Source of the DNA: JADHLK01 sp038131695
GTDB lineage: Bacteria > Pseudomonadota > Alphaproteobacteria > Puniceispirillales > Puniceispirillaceae
Assembly (NCBI GenBank): GCA_038131695.1
Contig: JAYPQA010000029.1
Coordinates: 1-36,430, forward strand
Direction of reading: 5' to 3'
Length of the DNA stretch: 36,430 bases
In this document: positions 26,387-34,767 of the stretch, in pieces
Layout: each line of letters opens with the position of its first letter
Position numbering within the stretch: the first letter of the stretch is position 1
Notes under the pieces: generated by a model
What the model was told of the DNA's origin: nothing
The model's database searches: none
Seen by the model: only the letters and a program-made list of their open reading frames with translations
Program-made: the position numbers and the translations under genes

Positions 26387-26827
26387 ATGAGACGGACTAT
26401 TTCCTATCGCCGGGCTGGCGGTTTGGTAGCGGCCTGCTGGGGCTGGCTTTTTCTGGCTGGCAGCGCACTGGCACAACCGGCCGGGAATGCAAAAAATGGC
26501 AAGAAAATCTTTAACAAATGCAAATCCTGCCATGTGCTGACCGCCAAGAATACAAAAAAGACCGGCCCGACCCTCTATGGGGTGTTTGGCGGTCAGGCGG
26601 GGTCAACTGATTTCAAATATGGCAAGAGCATGATCGCTGCGGGCGAGGCGGGCCTCATCTGGGATGAGGCGAAAATCTTTGCCTATGTGATGGACCCAAA
26701 GGTGTTTTTGAGTGAGCAGCTGGGCGTTCCCAAAAGCAAGGTCAAGAACAAGATGACCGTCAAGCTGAAGGATGCCCAGCAACGCGCGGATGTCATCGCC
26801 TATATCCGTCAGGAATTGGAAAAATGA
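26387..26827 (+). CDS. Class I c-type cytochrome
   Basis: A 146-aa exported cytochrome. A signal peptide with a twin-Arg-like head but standard Sec core (cleavage near ALAQ, about residue 30) is followed by the heme c site CKSCH at 45-49. GPTLYGVFG comes next, and the probable axial Met123 is in NKMTVKL. The Lys-rich surface and size resemble cytochrome c2/c550 electron carriers between a periplasmic dehydrogenase and an oxidase. GAAAGGA lies upstream. A strong terminator directly follows, so the gene ends its transcript. It could accept electrons from a dehydrogenase in this catabolic block, but no partner is shown by sequence. Confidence 0.88.
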   Translation: MRRTISYRRAGGLVAACWGWLFLAGSALAQPAGNAKNGKKIFNKCKSCHVLTAKNTKKTGPTLYGVFGGQAGSTDFKYGKSMIAAGEAGLIWDEAKIFAYVMDPKVFLSEQLGVPKSKVKNKMTVKLKDAQQRADVIAYIRQELEK

Positions 26828-26849
26828 CCGCTTAAGCAGCGGTCATTTT
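26821..26849. terminator. Strong bidirectional terminator
   Basis: AAAATGACCGCT at 26821-26832 pairs perfectly with AGCGGTCATTTT at 26838-26849 around TAAGC. It overlaps the cytochrome stop codon and lies between the convergent cytochrome c and metY-like genes, serving both strands. Confidence 0.9.
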
Positions 26850-26877
26850 GACTTTTTGGCCTGTTTTTGCAGCCAGA

Positions 26878-28182
26878 TCAGGCGGCGGCTTCCAGAGCCT
26901 GTTCAATATCGGCGATAATATCGCTGATATGCTCTATCCCCACGGACAGGCGCACATAACCCGGTGTCACCCCGGTCTTTAGCTGATCATCGGCTGAGAG
27001 TTGGGAATGGGTGGTGGAGGCCGGGTGAATCGCCAGCGTGCGGGCATCGCCGATATTGGCGACATGATAGATCATTTGCAGATTATCGATAAAGGCCCGG
27101 CCTGCGGCCTCACCGCCTTTCAGCTCAAAGCCGACAATCGGCCCATAGCCGGTGGTCATATATTTATCCGCCAGTTCGCGCTCCTTGCCGGTGAACAGGC
27201 CGGGATAAATGGTCTGGCTGACGGCGGGATGCTGGCTGAGATAATCGGCCAGTTTGGCTGCGTTATCCTGATGCACGCGGTAGCGCAGCGGCAGGGTCTC
27301 CAGCCCCTGAATCAGCTGGAAGGCATTGGCCGGTGACAGGGCGGGCCCCAAATCGCGCAGCAACACAACGCGCGCCCGGATGGCATAGGCAATCGGCGCG
27401 CCCAGAGCTTGCGGGATCATCGGGCCCCAGACAGCCCCGTGATAGCTGGGGTCCGGCGTGTTGAACAGCGGCTGGCGATCCGGATTGCGGGTCCAGTCAA
27501 AATTGCCGCTATCCACAATAATCCCGCCAATGGAGGTGCCATGCCCGCCGATATATTTGGTCAGGGAATGCACAACAATGCTGGCCCCATGCTCAATCGG
27601 GCGGCAGGTGATCGGGGCGGCTGTGTTATCCACAATCAGCGGAATATCCAGCTCCTTGCCAATCGCCGCGACCTCAGCAATCGGAAACAGGTTCAGCTTC
27701 GGATTGGGCAGCGTTTCGGCAAAATAGGCACGGGTTTTGTCATCTGTCAGCTTGCGGAAACTCTCCGGGTCGCCGGCATTTGCAAAGCGCACTTCAATGC
27801 CCATCTGGCTGATTGTATTGGCAAACAGGTTCCAGGTGCCGCCATAAAGATGCGGGGAAGACACAATATTATCCCCGGCACTGCACAGATTTTGAATGGA
27901 CAGGGCCACCGCAGCTGAGCCGGAGGCCACAGCCAGAGCGGCCGCGCCGCCTTCCAGGGCGGCTATGCGCTCTTCCAGCACCGCGCTGGTCGGGTTCATG
28001 ATGCGGGTATAGATATTGCCCAGCTCACGCAGGGCGAACAGGTTTCCGGCATGGTTGGCATTGTCAAACTGATAGCTGGTGGTCTGGTAAATCGGCACGG
28101 CGACAGCGTTGGTTGCGCTGTCTGAGCGGTAGCTGCCAGCGTGAAGGACTTGTGTCTCCGGGTGTCTGGATTTTGTTGGCAT
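26878..28182 (-). CDS. metY: O-acetylhomoserine sulfhydrylase
   Basis: A 434-aa Cys/Met-metabolism PLP enzyme that makes homocysteine from O-acetylhomoserine and sulfide. Features are HAGSYRSDSATNAVAVPIYQ near the N terminus, YTRIMNPTSAVLEERIAALEGG, the PLP Lys209 in HSLTKYIGGHG, and SVGIEHISDIIADIEQAL at the C terminus. The long central insertion and length fit the MetY rather than the MetB/MetC type. ATG 28182 is chosen over 28269 because the family starts near there and AGGGGG lies upstream. It is likely an entry point for sulfide into methionine synthesis. This is relevant because sulfur-releasing genes are nearby. A T-rich hairpin lies about 65 bp upstream of the start. Confidence 0.92.
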   Translation of the reverse strand: MPTKSRHPETQVLHAGSYRSDSATNAVAVPIYQTTSYQFDNANHAGNLFALRELGNIYTRIMNPTSAVLEERIAALEGGAAALAVASGSAAVALSIQNLCSAGDNIVSSPHLYGGTWNLFANTISQMGIEVRFANAGDPESFRKLTDDKTRAYFAETLPNPKLNLFPIAEVAAIGKELDIPLIVDNTAAPITCRPIEHGASIVVHSLTKYIGGHGTSIGGIIVDSGNFDWTRNPDRQPLFNTPDPSYHGAVWGPMIPQALGAPIAYAIRARVVLLRDLGPALSPANAFQLIQGLETLPLRYRVHQDNAAKLADYLSQHPAVSQTIYPGLFTGKERELADKYMTTGYGPIVGFELKGGEAAGRAFIDNLQMIYHVANIGDARTLAIHPASTTHSQLSADDQLKTGVTPGYVRLSVGIEHISDIIADIEQALEAAA

Positions 28183-28245
28183 AATTCGGCCCCCTATCAA
28201 GAAATAGCGTGTCTGTGAAACAAAATATGTGATTTGGGTATTAGA

Positions 28246-28290
28246 ATAAAAAAACAGCCCGTTTGCCAAGCCGAAAGAGCCTGTTCAGGC
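28246..28290 (-). terminator. Stem-loop with T run between SDR and metY genes
   Basis: On the minus strand AACAGGCTC and GGGCTGTT can pair imperfectly around a 16-nt loop, followed by a run of T. It is placed after the SDR gene and about 65 nt before metY. It could be a terminator for the SDR or a leader attenuator for metY. The pairing contains a G-G mismatch, so confidence is low. Confidence 0.4.
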
Positions 28291-28396
28291 AGCATTTTTT
28301 AAGCAAGGCGAATGGTAGGCAGAATTTTTTCAAAATCCTGTCCGTGCCTGTAAAATTCCTGCGTCGATTGTTGGCAGCACCAGGGCGGCGGGATTC

Positions 28397-29164
28397 TCAC
28401 CCACCGCTGCGGCTAATCGCCAGCTGTGCTGCCCCCATGCCGCCATCGGCGATAACATCCACCCCGTTCATCCAGCCCGCCCCTTCGGAAAGCAGGAAAC
28501 AGACCAGCGCGGCGATTTCCTCTGGCTTGCCGGGGCGGCCCACCCGTTCCAGATTGGTGCGGGTCTGCTCGCCAAACGCCTCCAGAAACGCGTCCAGAAT
28601 GCCGGTGTCCACAGCGGACGGGCTGACGCTGACAAAGCGGGTCTGGCCCAGATGCGCGGCCGCCTGCAGCTGTGACCAATAGATAATCGCCTGTTTGGAA
28701 ATCTGATAGGCGCGCGGCGCGGCCAGCCCCTCGGCACTCACCCAGTCTTCCAGCGCCTCCAGCGGACAGGCCAGCAACGCCTCCAGCTGGGCCAGATTAT
28801 CCTGCCAGCCAAAGCCGGCTTTTGAGGCCAGTGAGACAACCGCCTTGGGCGGGCTGGCCGGGCGGGCCAGAAATTGCCGGGTAAAGGCGATGGTGCCAAG
28901 GGTGTTGATGGCAAGGCATTGGGCGGCGTTATCGCCGCGCGGCGGGATGCCTGCACTATTGCACAGCCCGTCAAATTCCCCCTCAGCCGCGGCGATGGCT
29001 GCGGCAATAGAGGCCGGATCAGCCAAATCCAGCCTGATCCAATCAGCGACGCTGCCCGCCGGTTCAGCAATATCGAAAAGCGTGATCTCATGGCCCGCCG
29101 CGGCCAGCTGGCGCACGGTCTCTGCCCCGATCCCTGTGCTTCCCCCGGTGAGTGCTATCCGCAT
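28397..29164 (-). CDS. Short-chain dehydrogenase/reductase
   Basis: A 255-aa classical SDR. It has the cofactor glycine motif TGGSTGIG at 6-13, LFDIAE at the second strand (an acidic Asp31 suggests NAD rather than NADP), NSAG at 69-72, Ser114 in SLAS, and the catalytic YQISK with Tyr153 and Lys157. Near the C terminus GRPGKPEEIAALVCFLLSEGAGWMNG is typical. It oxidises or reduces an alcohol or ketone; the substrate is unknown. It is divergent from the second sulfatase-family gene across about 200 bp, so the two may be co-regulated. A Gly-rich segment follows the final strand. Confidence 0.88.
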   Translation of the reverse strand: MRIALTGGSTGIGAETVRQLAAAGHEITLFDIAEPAGSVADWIRLDLADPASIAAAIAAAEGEFDGLCNSAGIPPRGDNAAQCLAINTLGTIAFTRQFLARPASPPKAVVSLASKAGFGWQDNLAQLEALLACPLEALEDWVSAEGLAAPRAYQISKQAIIYWSQLQAAAHLGQTRFVSVSPSAVDTGILDAFLEAFGEQTRTNLERVGRPGKPEEIAALVCFLLSEGAGWMNGVDVIADGGMGAAQLAISRSGG

Positions 29165-29366
29165 GGCTCTGTCCTCTTTTGCTGGCTATAGATGGCTGAG
29201 TGAATCTAGCCGAAAATGAAAGCTGCGCAAAGCCGGGCTTTTTGCACGCCGCCCGCCAGCGCCGCGCCGTGCGGTTTTTGGCGGTCAGGCTCTTGTCATG
29301 CAAGGGCAGGTCAGGCATGGTTCGTCGGGCTGCCTGTGCAGCAAAAAGGGGAAGAGGGTGCGAGCG

Positions 29367-31031
29367 ATGGCCAAGAATATTCTTTTTATCATGTTTGATC
29401 AGCTGCGCTTTGACTATCTCAGCTGCGCCGGTCATCCGCATCTGGAGACACCCAATATGGACTGGCTGGCCAGCCAGGGGGTGCGGTTCAGCCGCGCTTA
29501 TGTGCAATCGCCGGTCTGCGGGGCCAGCCGGATGTGTTTTTACACAGGCCGCTATATGGATAGTCACGGGGCCAGCTGGAACGGGATTCCGCTGAAAGTG
29601 GGAGAGCTGACGCTGGGCGATCATCTGCGCGCCGCCGGGATGGATGCGCTGCTGCTGGGCAAGACGCATATGCGCGTTGATCACAAGGGGATGGCGCGCC
29701 TTGGCCTTGCTCCGGAATCGGTTATCGGGGCGCGGCTGGCAGAATGCGGCTTTGATCTGGTCAAGCGCGATGACGGGCTCTGGGCGATGGGCCCGGATGG
29801 CAATTATGACCCGGGCAGCTCGCCTATATGGAGTATCTGTGGCAACAGGGCTATGACGGCGAAAATCCGTGGCATGATTATGCCAATTCCGGCATTGATG
29901 AGGCTGGCAATATCGCCTCTGGCTGGGCCTATAAAAATGCCCGCCTGCCAGCCAATATCCGCGAGGAGGATTCGGAAACCCCCTGGCTGACCAGCGAGAT
30001 GATTAATTTTCTGGAAGAGCGGCGCAGCCAGCCAGACAGCCAGCCCTTCTTGTGCCATCTCTCCTATATCAAGCCGCACTGGCCCTATATTGTGCCTGCC
30101 CCCTATCATGATATGTATGGGCCGAACAGCTATCTGCCGGTGGTGCGCGATGCGGCTGAGCTGGACGACCCGCATCCGATCTATGCTGCCTTTGCCAATA
30201 ATGTGATAGGTCAGGCCTTCCGCCAGGACAGTGTGCGCGATGAGGTGCTGGGGTCCTATATGGGGCTGATCAAGCAATGCGATGACCAGATGGGCCGGCT
30301 GTTCACCTATCTGCGCAGAATCCGGCCAGATGCAGGATACCGTCATTGTCATCACCTCAGATCACGGTGATTATATGGGCGATCACTGGCTGGGGGAAAA
30401 GGATTTGTTCCATGAGCCGTCGGTCAAGGTGCCGCTGATTATCTATGATCCCTCTGCGGCGGCCGATGCCAGCCGTGGCACGGTCTGCGATGAGCTGGTG
30501 GAATCGATTGATCTGGCCGCAACCTTTGTTGAGATGGCAGGCGGCGAGGTAGCCGATGAACATCTCGAAGGCCGCTCGCTGATGCCGTTCCTGCGCGGTG
30601 AAACGCCGGGGGAATGGCGTGATTTTGTGATCAGCGAATATGATTATTCCATGACTATTCTGCCGGACAGGCTGGGCGTTTCGGCCAAGCAGGCGCGGCT
30701 GTTCATGGTCGCGGATAAGCGCTGGAAATTCATGCATGCCGAAGGCGGCTTCCGGCCCATGCTCTTTGATATGGAACAGGACCCGGATGAGCTGCGCGAT
30801 CTGGGCGCGGACCCGTCCTATGCCGCGGTGATTGAGGAATGTTATGACAAGCTGCATGGCTGGGCCCGCCGCACCAGCCAGCGCACAACCCTGTCAACAG
30901 CCGAAATCATTGCCAAGCGCGGGGCCTCACGCCGCCGCGGGATCACGCTGGGTATCGTGGATGATGCTGATATAAAAGATGATTTGCTGGTTAAATATCT
31001 GGGCCCGGCACGCCAGAACTATCTGAAATAG
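29367..31031 (+). pseudogene. Sulfatase/phosphonate monoester hydrolase family, two frameshifts, CGASR motif
   Basis: Three frames make one sulfatase-superfamily enzyme of about 554 aa. The first has the metal-site IMFDQLRFDYLS (8-19) and the nucleophile motif CGASR at 51-55 in PVCGASRMCFYTGRY. The second has HLSYIKPHWPYIVP. The third has VITSDHGDYMGDHWLGEKD with metal ligands and the usual C terminus. Frame changes occur near 29825 (one base short in TCGCCTAT) and near 30320 (one base extra in CGCAGAATCC). The motif has Ala where most sulfatases have Pro. C-x-A-x-R is known for substrates of the radical-SAM maturase (anSME); whether FGE accepts it is doubtful. The length and motif context resemble phosphonate/sulfate monoester hydrolases. 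No signal peptide. Confidence 0.83.
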
Positions 31032-31056
31032 CTGTTCAATTTTATGATTTAATTTA

Positions 31057-31072
31057 TTCAACAATCGTTGAA
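31057..31072. promoter_or_regulatory. Palindrome TTCAAC-AATC-GTTGAA, operator candidate
   Basis: A perfect 6-bp inverted repeat with a 4-bp spacer, in an AT-rich leader about 170 bp before the persulfide-dioxygenase-like operon. A second perfect inverted repeat CTTTATG/CATAAAG follows at 31080-31101. Both are plausible sites for a sulfide-responsive ArsR-type repressor such as SqrR/BigR, which commonly controls such operons, but no regulator gene is nearby. The T-rich bases after the first repeat could also serve as a terminator for the upstream sulfatase. Confidence 0.45.
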
Positions 31073-31244
31073 AAAAAATCTTTATGTTCCAGTTCATAAA
31101 GAGGTGCGACAAAAGCTGACAGGGGCGTCTTGTCAGTTGCCAAGCCCGCCGGGCTACCCCATTATAGAGGGAGAGAGGTTAGTATCGGGGCCGGGTCTGC
31201 ACCAGGCAGGGCACACGGTCATTGGGCAAGATAGGGGAAAGAAC

Positions 31245-32131
31245 ATGTCACCAAACCAGCCAGTGAAACCGGATGTGACCGGATTTTTTGATCCGGCAAC
31301 CAATACCATCAGCTATGTGGTTGCCGATCCGCAGAGCGCCTCCTGTGCCATTATCGATTCGGTGCTGGATTTTGATTATGCCTCAGGTGCGATCAGCTAT
31401 CAGCAGGCAGATCAGATCATTGAATTTGTTACCGCCAACCAGCTGAAACCTGACTGGCTGATTGAAACCCATGTGCATGCTGATCACCTCTCGGCGGCCC
31501 CTTATCTTCAGGAAAGCTGGGCGGCAAGATCGGCATTTCGGGCGATATTGCCAGCGTTGAGGATATTTTTGGCAAGGTCTTCAATGCCGGCACCGAATTT
31601 CAGCGCGATGGCAGCCAGTTTGACCAGCTGTTTGAGGATGGAGACCGCTATCAGATAGGCACGCTGAGCGGTGAGGCTATCCATGTGCCGGGGCATACAC
31701 CGGCCTGTATGGCGCATCTTATCGGCGATGCGGTGTTTGTCGGTGATACGCTGTTTATGCCGGATGGCGGCACGGCGCGGGCGGATTTCCCCGGCGGTGA
31801 TGCTAGACAGCTTTACCGCTCTATCCAGCGTATTCTGGCCTTGCCGGATGAAACGCGCCTGTTTGTCTGTCATGATTACGGGCCGGGCGGGCGTGATTTT
31901 GCCTGGGAGACAACCGTCGGCGCGCAAAAGGCAGGCAATATTCATATTGGCGGCGGCACAACAGAAGAAGAATTTGTGGCGATGCGCACCAAGCGGGATG
32001 CCCAGCTGGGGATGCCCAAGCTGATCATGCCTTCTATTCAGGTGAATATGCGCGCTGGCCATATGCCGCCTGCTGAGGAAAATGGCGATATTTATTTCAA
32101 AGTGCCGGTTTCCGGCTTGCGGGGGGAGTGA
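31245..32131 (+). pseudogene. MBL-fold persulfide dioxygenase-like (Blh/ETHE1 type), one frameshift
   Basis: The first frame starts MSPNQPVKPDVTGFFD and carries the metal motif THVHADH (His76, His78, Asp80, His81). After YLQE the frame shifts. The continuation GGKIGISGDIASVEDIFGK carries VPGHTPACMAHL and FVGDTLFMPDGGTARADFPGG, completing a single-iron persulfide dioxygenase of about 295 aa. One A is missing in GAAAG near 31514. The type oxidises glutathione persulfide to sulfite. It heads a tight operon with two YeeE/YedE genes and a DUF442 gene, a combination known in sulfide detoxification clusters of alphaproteobacteria. The DUF442 part, often fused N-terminally to this enzyme, is separate here. 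Sequence error is a strong alternative to a real lesion. Confidence 0.87.
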
Positions 32132-32133
32132 TG

Positions 32134-32574
32134 ATGACTATCAACTGGACAGATTTTACGCCTTATGCCTCCTTCGGGGGCGGCGTCCTGATTGGGCTGG
32201 CAGCCCTGATTTTGATGCTGGCCAAGGGCCGGGTGATGGGGGTGAGCGGCATTCTGGCCGGGTTGCTGAGCCGTCCTACCGAAATTGATTGGAGCTGGCG
32301 GCTGGTCTTTGTCATTGGCACGCTGCTGGGGCCGCTGCTGCTGGTGGCCCTGCGCGGCGGGACCGTGATAGAGGTGGTGCAGGTGGCTGAGGGCGGGCAG
32401 CTCTGGCTGGCTGCCTTTCTGGTCGGCCTTGGCACAGCGATAGGATCCGGCTGCACCTCCGGGCATGGAATTTGCGGGTTGGCGCGCTTTTCCCTGCGTT
32501 CTCTGGCGGCTGTTATCACCTTTGTTGCAACCGGCGTGGCAACCGTGTTTGTCACCCTGCATATACTGGGCTAG
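32134..32574 (+). CDS. YeeE/YedE family sulfur transporter, first half
   Basis: About 146 aa with four hydrophobic helices and the conserved Cys signature SGCTSGHGICGLAR near the third or fourth helix, plus GVLIGLAALILML and VSGILAGLL. YeeE/YedE proteins move thiosulfate or related reduced sulfur through the inner membrane using conserved Cys residues. The start is either 32131 or 32134; GTG 32128 would overlap the upstream stop codon. A G-rich site at 32121-32128 serves it. It pairs with the next gene, which supplies the second half of the usual ~350-aa channel. Confidence 0.85.
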   Translation: MTINWTDFTPYASFGGGVLIGLAALILMLAKGRVMGVSGILAGLLSRPTEIDWSWRLVFVIGTLLGPLLLVALRGGTVIEVVQVAEGGQLWLAAFLVGLGTAIGSGCTSGHGICGLARFSLRSLAAVITFVATGVATVFVTLHILG

Positions 32575-32589
32575 AGGGGGGCACGGGTG

Positions 32590-33009
32590 ATGATAAGATT
32601 GCTTACAGCGCTGGTCAGCGGTTTGATCTTCGGGGCCGGCCTTGGGCTGGCAGGGATGCTGAATCCGGCCAAGGTTGCCGGTTTTCTGGATTTGTTTGGA
32701 AATTGGGATCCCTCTCTGGCCTTTGTGATGGGCGGCGGTATCCTGGTCAATGCGGCCGGGCACCAGATCGTGCGGCGGCGGCAAAGCCCGCTCTTTGCGG
32801 ACAGCTTCCAGCTGCCGCTGAGCCAGGCGATTGACCGGCCTCTTTTGATAGGGTCCGGGATTTTCGGTATTGGCTGGGGGCTAGCCGGGCTGTGTCCGGG
32901 GCCGGTGGTGGCCAGCCTCTTGCTGAATCCAGCCGGGATGATACCTTTTATCCTGCTGCTGCTGGCCGGGCTTTGGGTGGGGCGGCAACTCGCCCCCAAA
33001 CTGGGTTAA
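32590..33009 (+). CDS. YeeE/YedE family (DUF6691-like) sulfur transporter, second half
   Basis: About 139 aa with four hydrophobic helices. LIFGAGLGLAGMLNPAKVAGFLDLFG, in which the MLNPAKV part is diagnostic, and GIGWGLAGLCPGPVV carry the second set of conserved residues, including the Cys of LCPGP. It begins 16 bp after the first half. ATG 32590 is preferred over the adjacent GTG 32587. The two are probably translated together to form one membrane complex that exports or imports reduced sulfur species produced or used by the MBL-fold enzyme. Confidence 0.85.
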   Translation: MIRLLTALVSGLIFGAGLGLAGMLNPAKVAGFLDLFGNWDPSLAFVMGGGILVNAAGHQIVRRRQSPLFADSFQLPLSQAIDRPLLIGSGIFGIGWGLAGLCPGPVVASLLLNPAGMIPFILLLLAGLWVGRQLAPKLG

Positions 33010-33036
33010 CAGCAAATACACGCATGGGAGACTGGT

Positions 33037-33369
33037 ATGACCATTATGAAACTTTCCGATGATTTCGCCGTGCTTGCCCAGATCGAGGCAGCTGATCTGG
33101 AGGGGATCGCACAGGCCGGCTATCGCACGGTGATTTGCAACCGGCCGGACAGCGAGGAAGGGGCCGTTCCGCATCAGCAAATTGCCGAGGCGGCTGCCGG
33201 TTTTGGTTTGGATTTTGTTTATCTGCCGGTGGTGAGCGGCCAGATCACAGAACAGGATGTCACCGATATGGCAGAGGTTCTGGCCGCGGCAAAAACGCCG
33301 GTGCTGGCCTATTGCCGGTCTGGCACCCGCTCTGGCCATCTCTGGCAGGCGGCACAGGCAAAAAGCTAG
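33037..33369 (+). CDS. DUF442/TIGR01244-type sulfur transferase or phosphatase-like protein
   Basis: A 110-aa protein with the beta-lactamase-hydrolase-like N-terminal fold (DUF442). GYRTVICNRPDSEE near 28-41 and a P-loop-like CRSGTRSGHLW with Cys93 resemble a protein tyrosine phosphatase or rhodanese loop. In Blh proteins this domain is fused to the MBL dioxygenase and is thought to handle persulfide sulfur. GGGAG lies upstream of ATG 33037. Its stop overlaps by 4 bp the stop of the convergent Gfo/Idh/MocA gene, so the operon ends here. Confidence 0.85.
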   Translation: MTIMKLSDDFAVLAQIEAADLEGIAQAGYRTVICNRPDSEEGAVPHQQIAEAAAGFGLDFVYLPVVSGQITEQDVTDMAEVLAAAKTPVLAYCRSGTRSGHLWQAAQAKS

Positions 33370-34310
33370 GCAGCGACCATTTGCGAGAGCAGCCCGGTCA
33401 GGGTTCGGCTGTCGGTAAAATCAGCCGGGCGCTGGGCTGCACAGGCGGCGGCAAAATCATCCAGCATCAGCTGATACTGGTCGCACGCCGCAAATTGCAC
33501 GCTCTCGCCCGCGCCCAGCAGGCCGGTTCGGCCATCCTCCGCCCGAGCCCAGCTGGCCGTTGTAACAGGCGGCGGGTTAAAGGGCACAGCCAGCCTTGCC
33601 CAGCCTTGCGTGCCCATTACAAAGACGCTCTGCGACAGGCTGGCCGCCGCAGAAACCTGCATGGTCAGCATCCGCCCGTCGCCAAAATCCAGCAGGGCGC
33701 TGGCCGCCTCTTCCACATCCAGCCCGGCAGCCGGCTTTTTGCTGACAGACAGCAAGTGCGGTTTGGTGCCGAACAGCATCATGCCGGACAGCACACAATA
33801 ACAGCCAATATCCCAGATAGGCCCGCCGCCCATGCCCGCATAATTGCGGATATTATCCGCCTTGTGGCGCGGATAGGAAAACTGGGCCATCACCAGCTGG
33901 CGCGCGCCAATATCCAGCCCCTTCAGCCAATGCCATTGCGGGTGATGGCGCACCATGAAAGCCTCATAGACAAACTGGCCGCTTTTTTGGGCTGCTGCTT
34001 CCAGCTGATCCAGCTCAGCCAGCGTCAGGGCCATTGGCTTTTCACATAAAACCGGCTTGCCTGCCTCCAGGGCCTTGATGGTCATCGGCACATGCAGGTG
34101 ATTGGGCAGCGGGTTATAAACAGCCTCTACCTCCGGGTCTGCCAGCAGCTGCTCATAGCTGGCCTGGCGCACCCCTTGCCAAATGGGATCGTCTGCCGGT
34201 CTGGACGGGTCGCGCCGCCCCAGACAGACAATCTCATGCCCGCCGGCCCGCATCGCCGGGATCAGCTTCTCACGCGCGATTTTGGCATCACCCAATATTC
34301 CGAATTTCAT
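33366..34310 (-). CDS. Gfo/Idh/MocA family oxidoreductase
   Basis: A 314-aa NAD(P)-dependent oxidoreductase. It has an N-terminal Rossmann fold starting MKFGILGDAKIA, with AVYNPLPNHLHVPMTIKALEAGK and the family hallmark LCEKPMALT (about 91-98). The C-terminal alpha/beta domain includes WDIGCYCVLSGMMLFG. Members act on sugars, inositols or related polyols. The substrate cannot be told. The Rossmann motif GxxxxA is relaxed (GDAKIA). It is convergent with the DUF442 gene (4-bp overlap) and its 5' end faces a ~170-bp gap before a small membrane-protein frame. Confidence 0.87.
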   Translation of the reverse strand: MKFGILGDAKIAREKLIPAMRAGGHEIVCLGRRDPSRPADDPIWQGVRQASYEQLLADPEVEAVYNPLPNHLHVPMTIKALEAGKPVLCEKPMALTLAELDQLEAAAQKSGQFVYEAFMVRHHPQWHWLKGLDIGARQLVMAQFSYPRHKADNIRNYAGMGGGPIWDIGCYCVLSGMMLFGTKPHLLSVSKKPAAGLDVEEAASALLDFGDGRMLTMQVSAAASLSQSVFVMGTQGWARLAVPFNPPPVTTASWARAEDGRTGLLGAGESVQFAACDQYQLMLDDFAAACAAQRPADFTDSRTLTGLLSQMVAA

Positions 34311-34481
34311 GCTGCCCTCTGCTCCTGTTTTACAGGCTGGTTATAGCAAGCTGGCAAAAAAATCACCAGCAGGCCAAGGGGCAAGAGGGCTGGCCAGCAG
34401 GATTTCTTCCCGGTTTTGACGCAGCCGCCTTTTTCCTGCTAGATTACCGCCACGCAATCCGGTTATGAAGAGCCTTGCAAA

Positions 34482-34667
34482 ATGCACCGACCCGAAACAG
34501 ACAATCCAGATGATCAGTGGGCTGAGCAGCAGCCAGATAAAGGGATGCGTCTGGTCTGGCTGGTCTGGGGCCTGGCCGCGCTGGCTGCGATTGCCATTCT
34601 GCCTTTTTCAGCACGGATGGATGGGGTTGTGCGGGCCCTTGCGGCGGCGTGCGGGATCACTCTCTAG
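34482..34667 (+). CDS. Small single-helix membrane protein, hypothetical
   Basis: A 61-aa frame: a hydrophilic Asp/Gln-rich N terminus (MHRPETDNPDDQ), one predicted transmembrane helix (LVWLVWGLAALAAIAILPF, about 24-42), and a short tail. No strong ribosome site is visible and I recognise no family. It points the same way as the PCuAC gene 100 bp downstream and could be a small accessory of a membrane complex. A chance frame cannot be excluded. Confidence 0.4.
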   Translation: MHRPETDNPDDQWAEQQPDKGMRLVWLVWGLAALAAIAILPFSARMDGVVRALAAACGITL

Positions 34668-34767
34668 CCGGTCTGCCCCTGCTTGCGCCCGGGCGTGACA
34701 AGCGGTCGCATAGGGCCGCGCGCAAGGTTGTTATAGGAAAAAGCATCTGTTTTTAGCTAGTGAGAAT

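Noticed and set aside
28183..28290. SAM riboswitch upstream of metY
   Set aside because: I could not align the leader to the conserved core of any SAM riboswitch class by eye.
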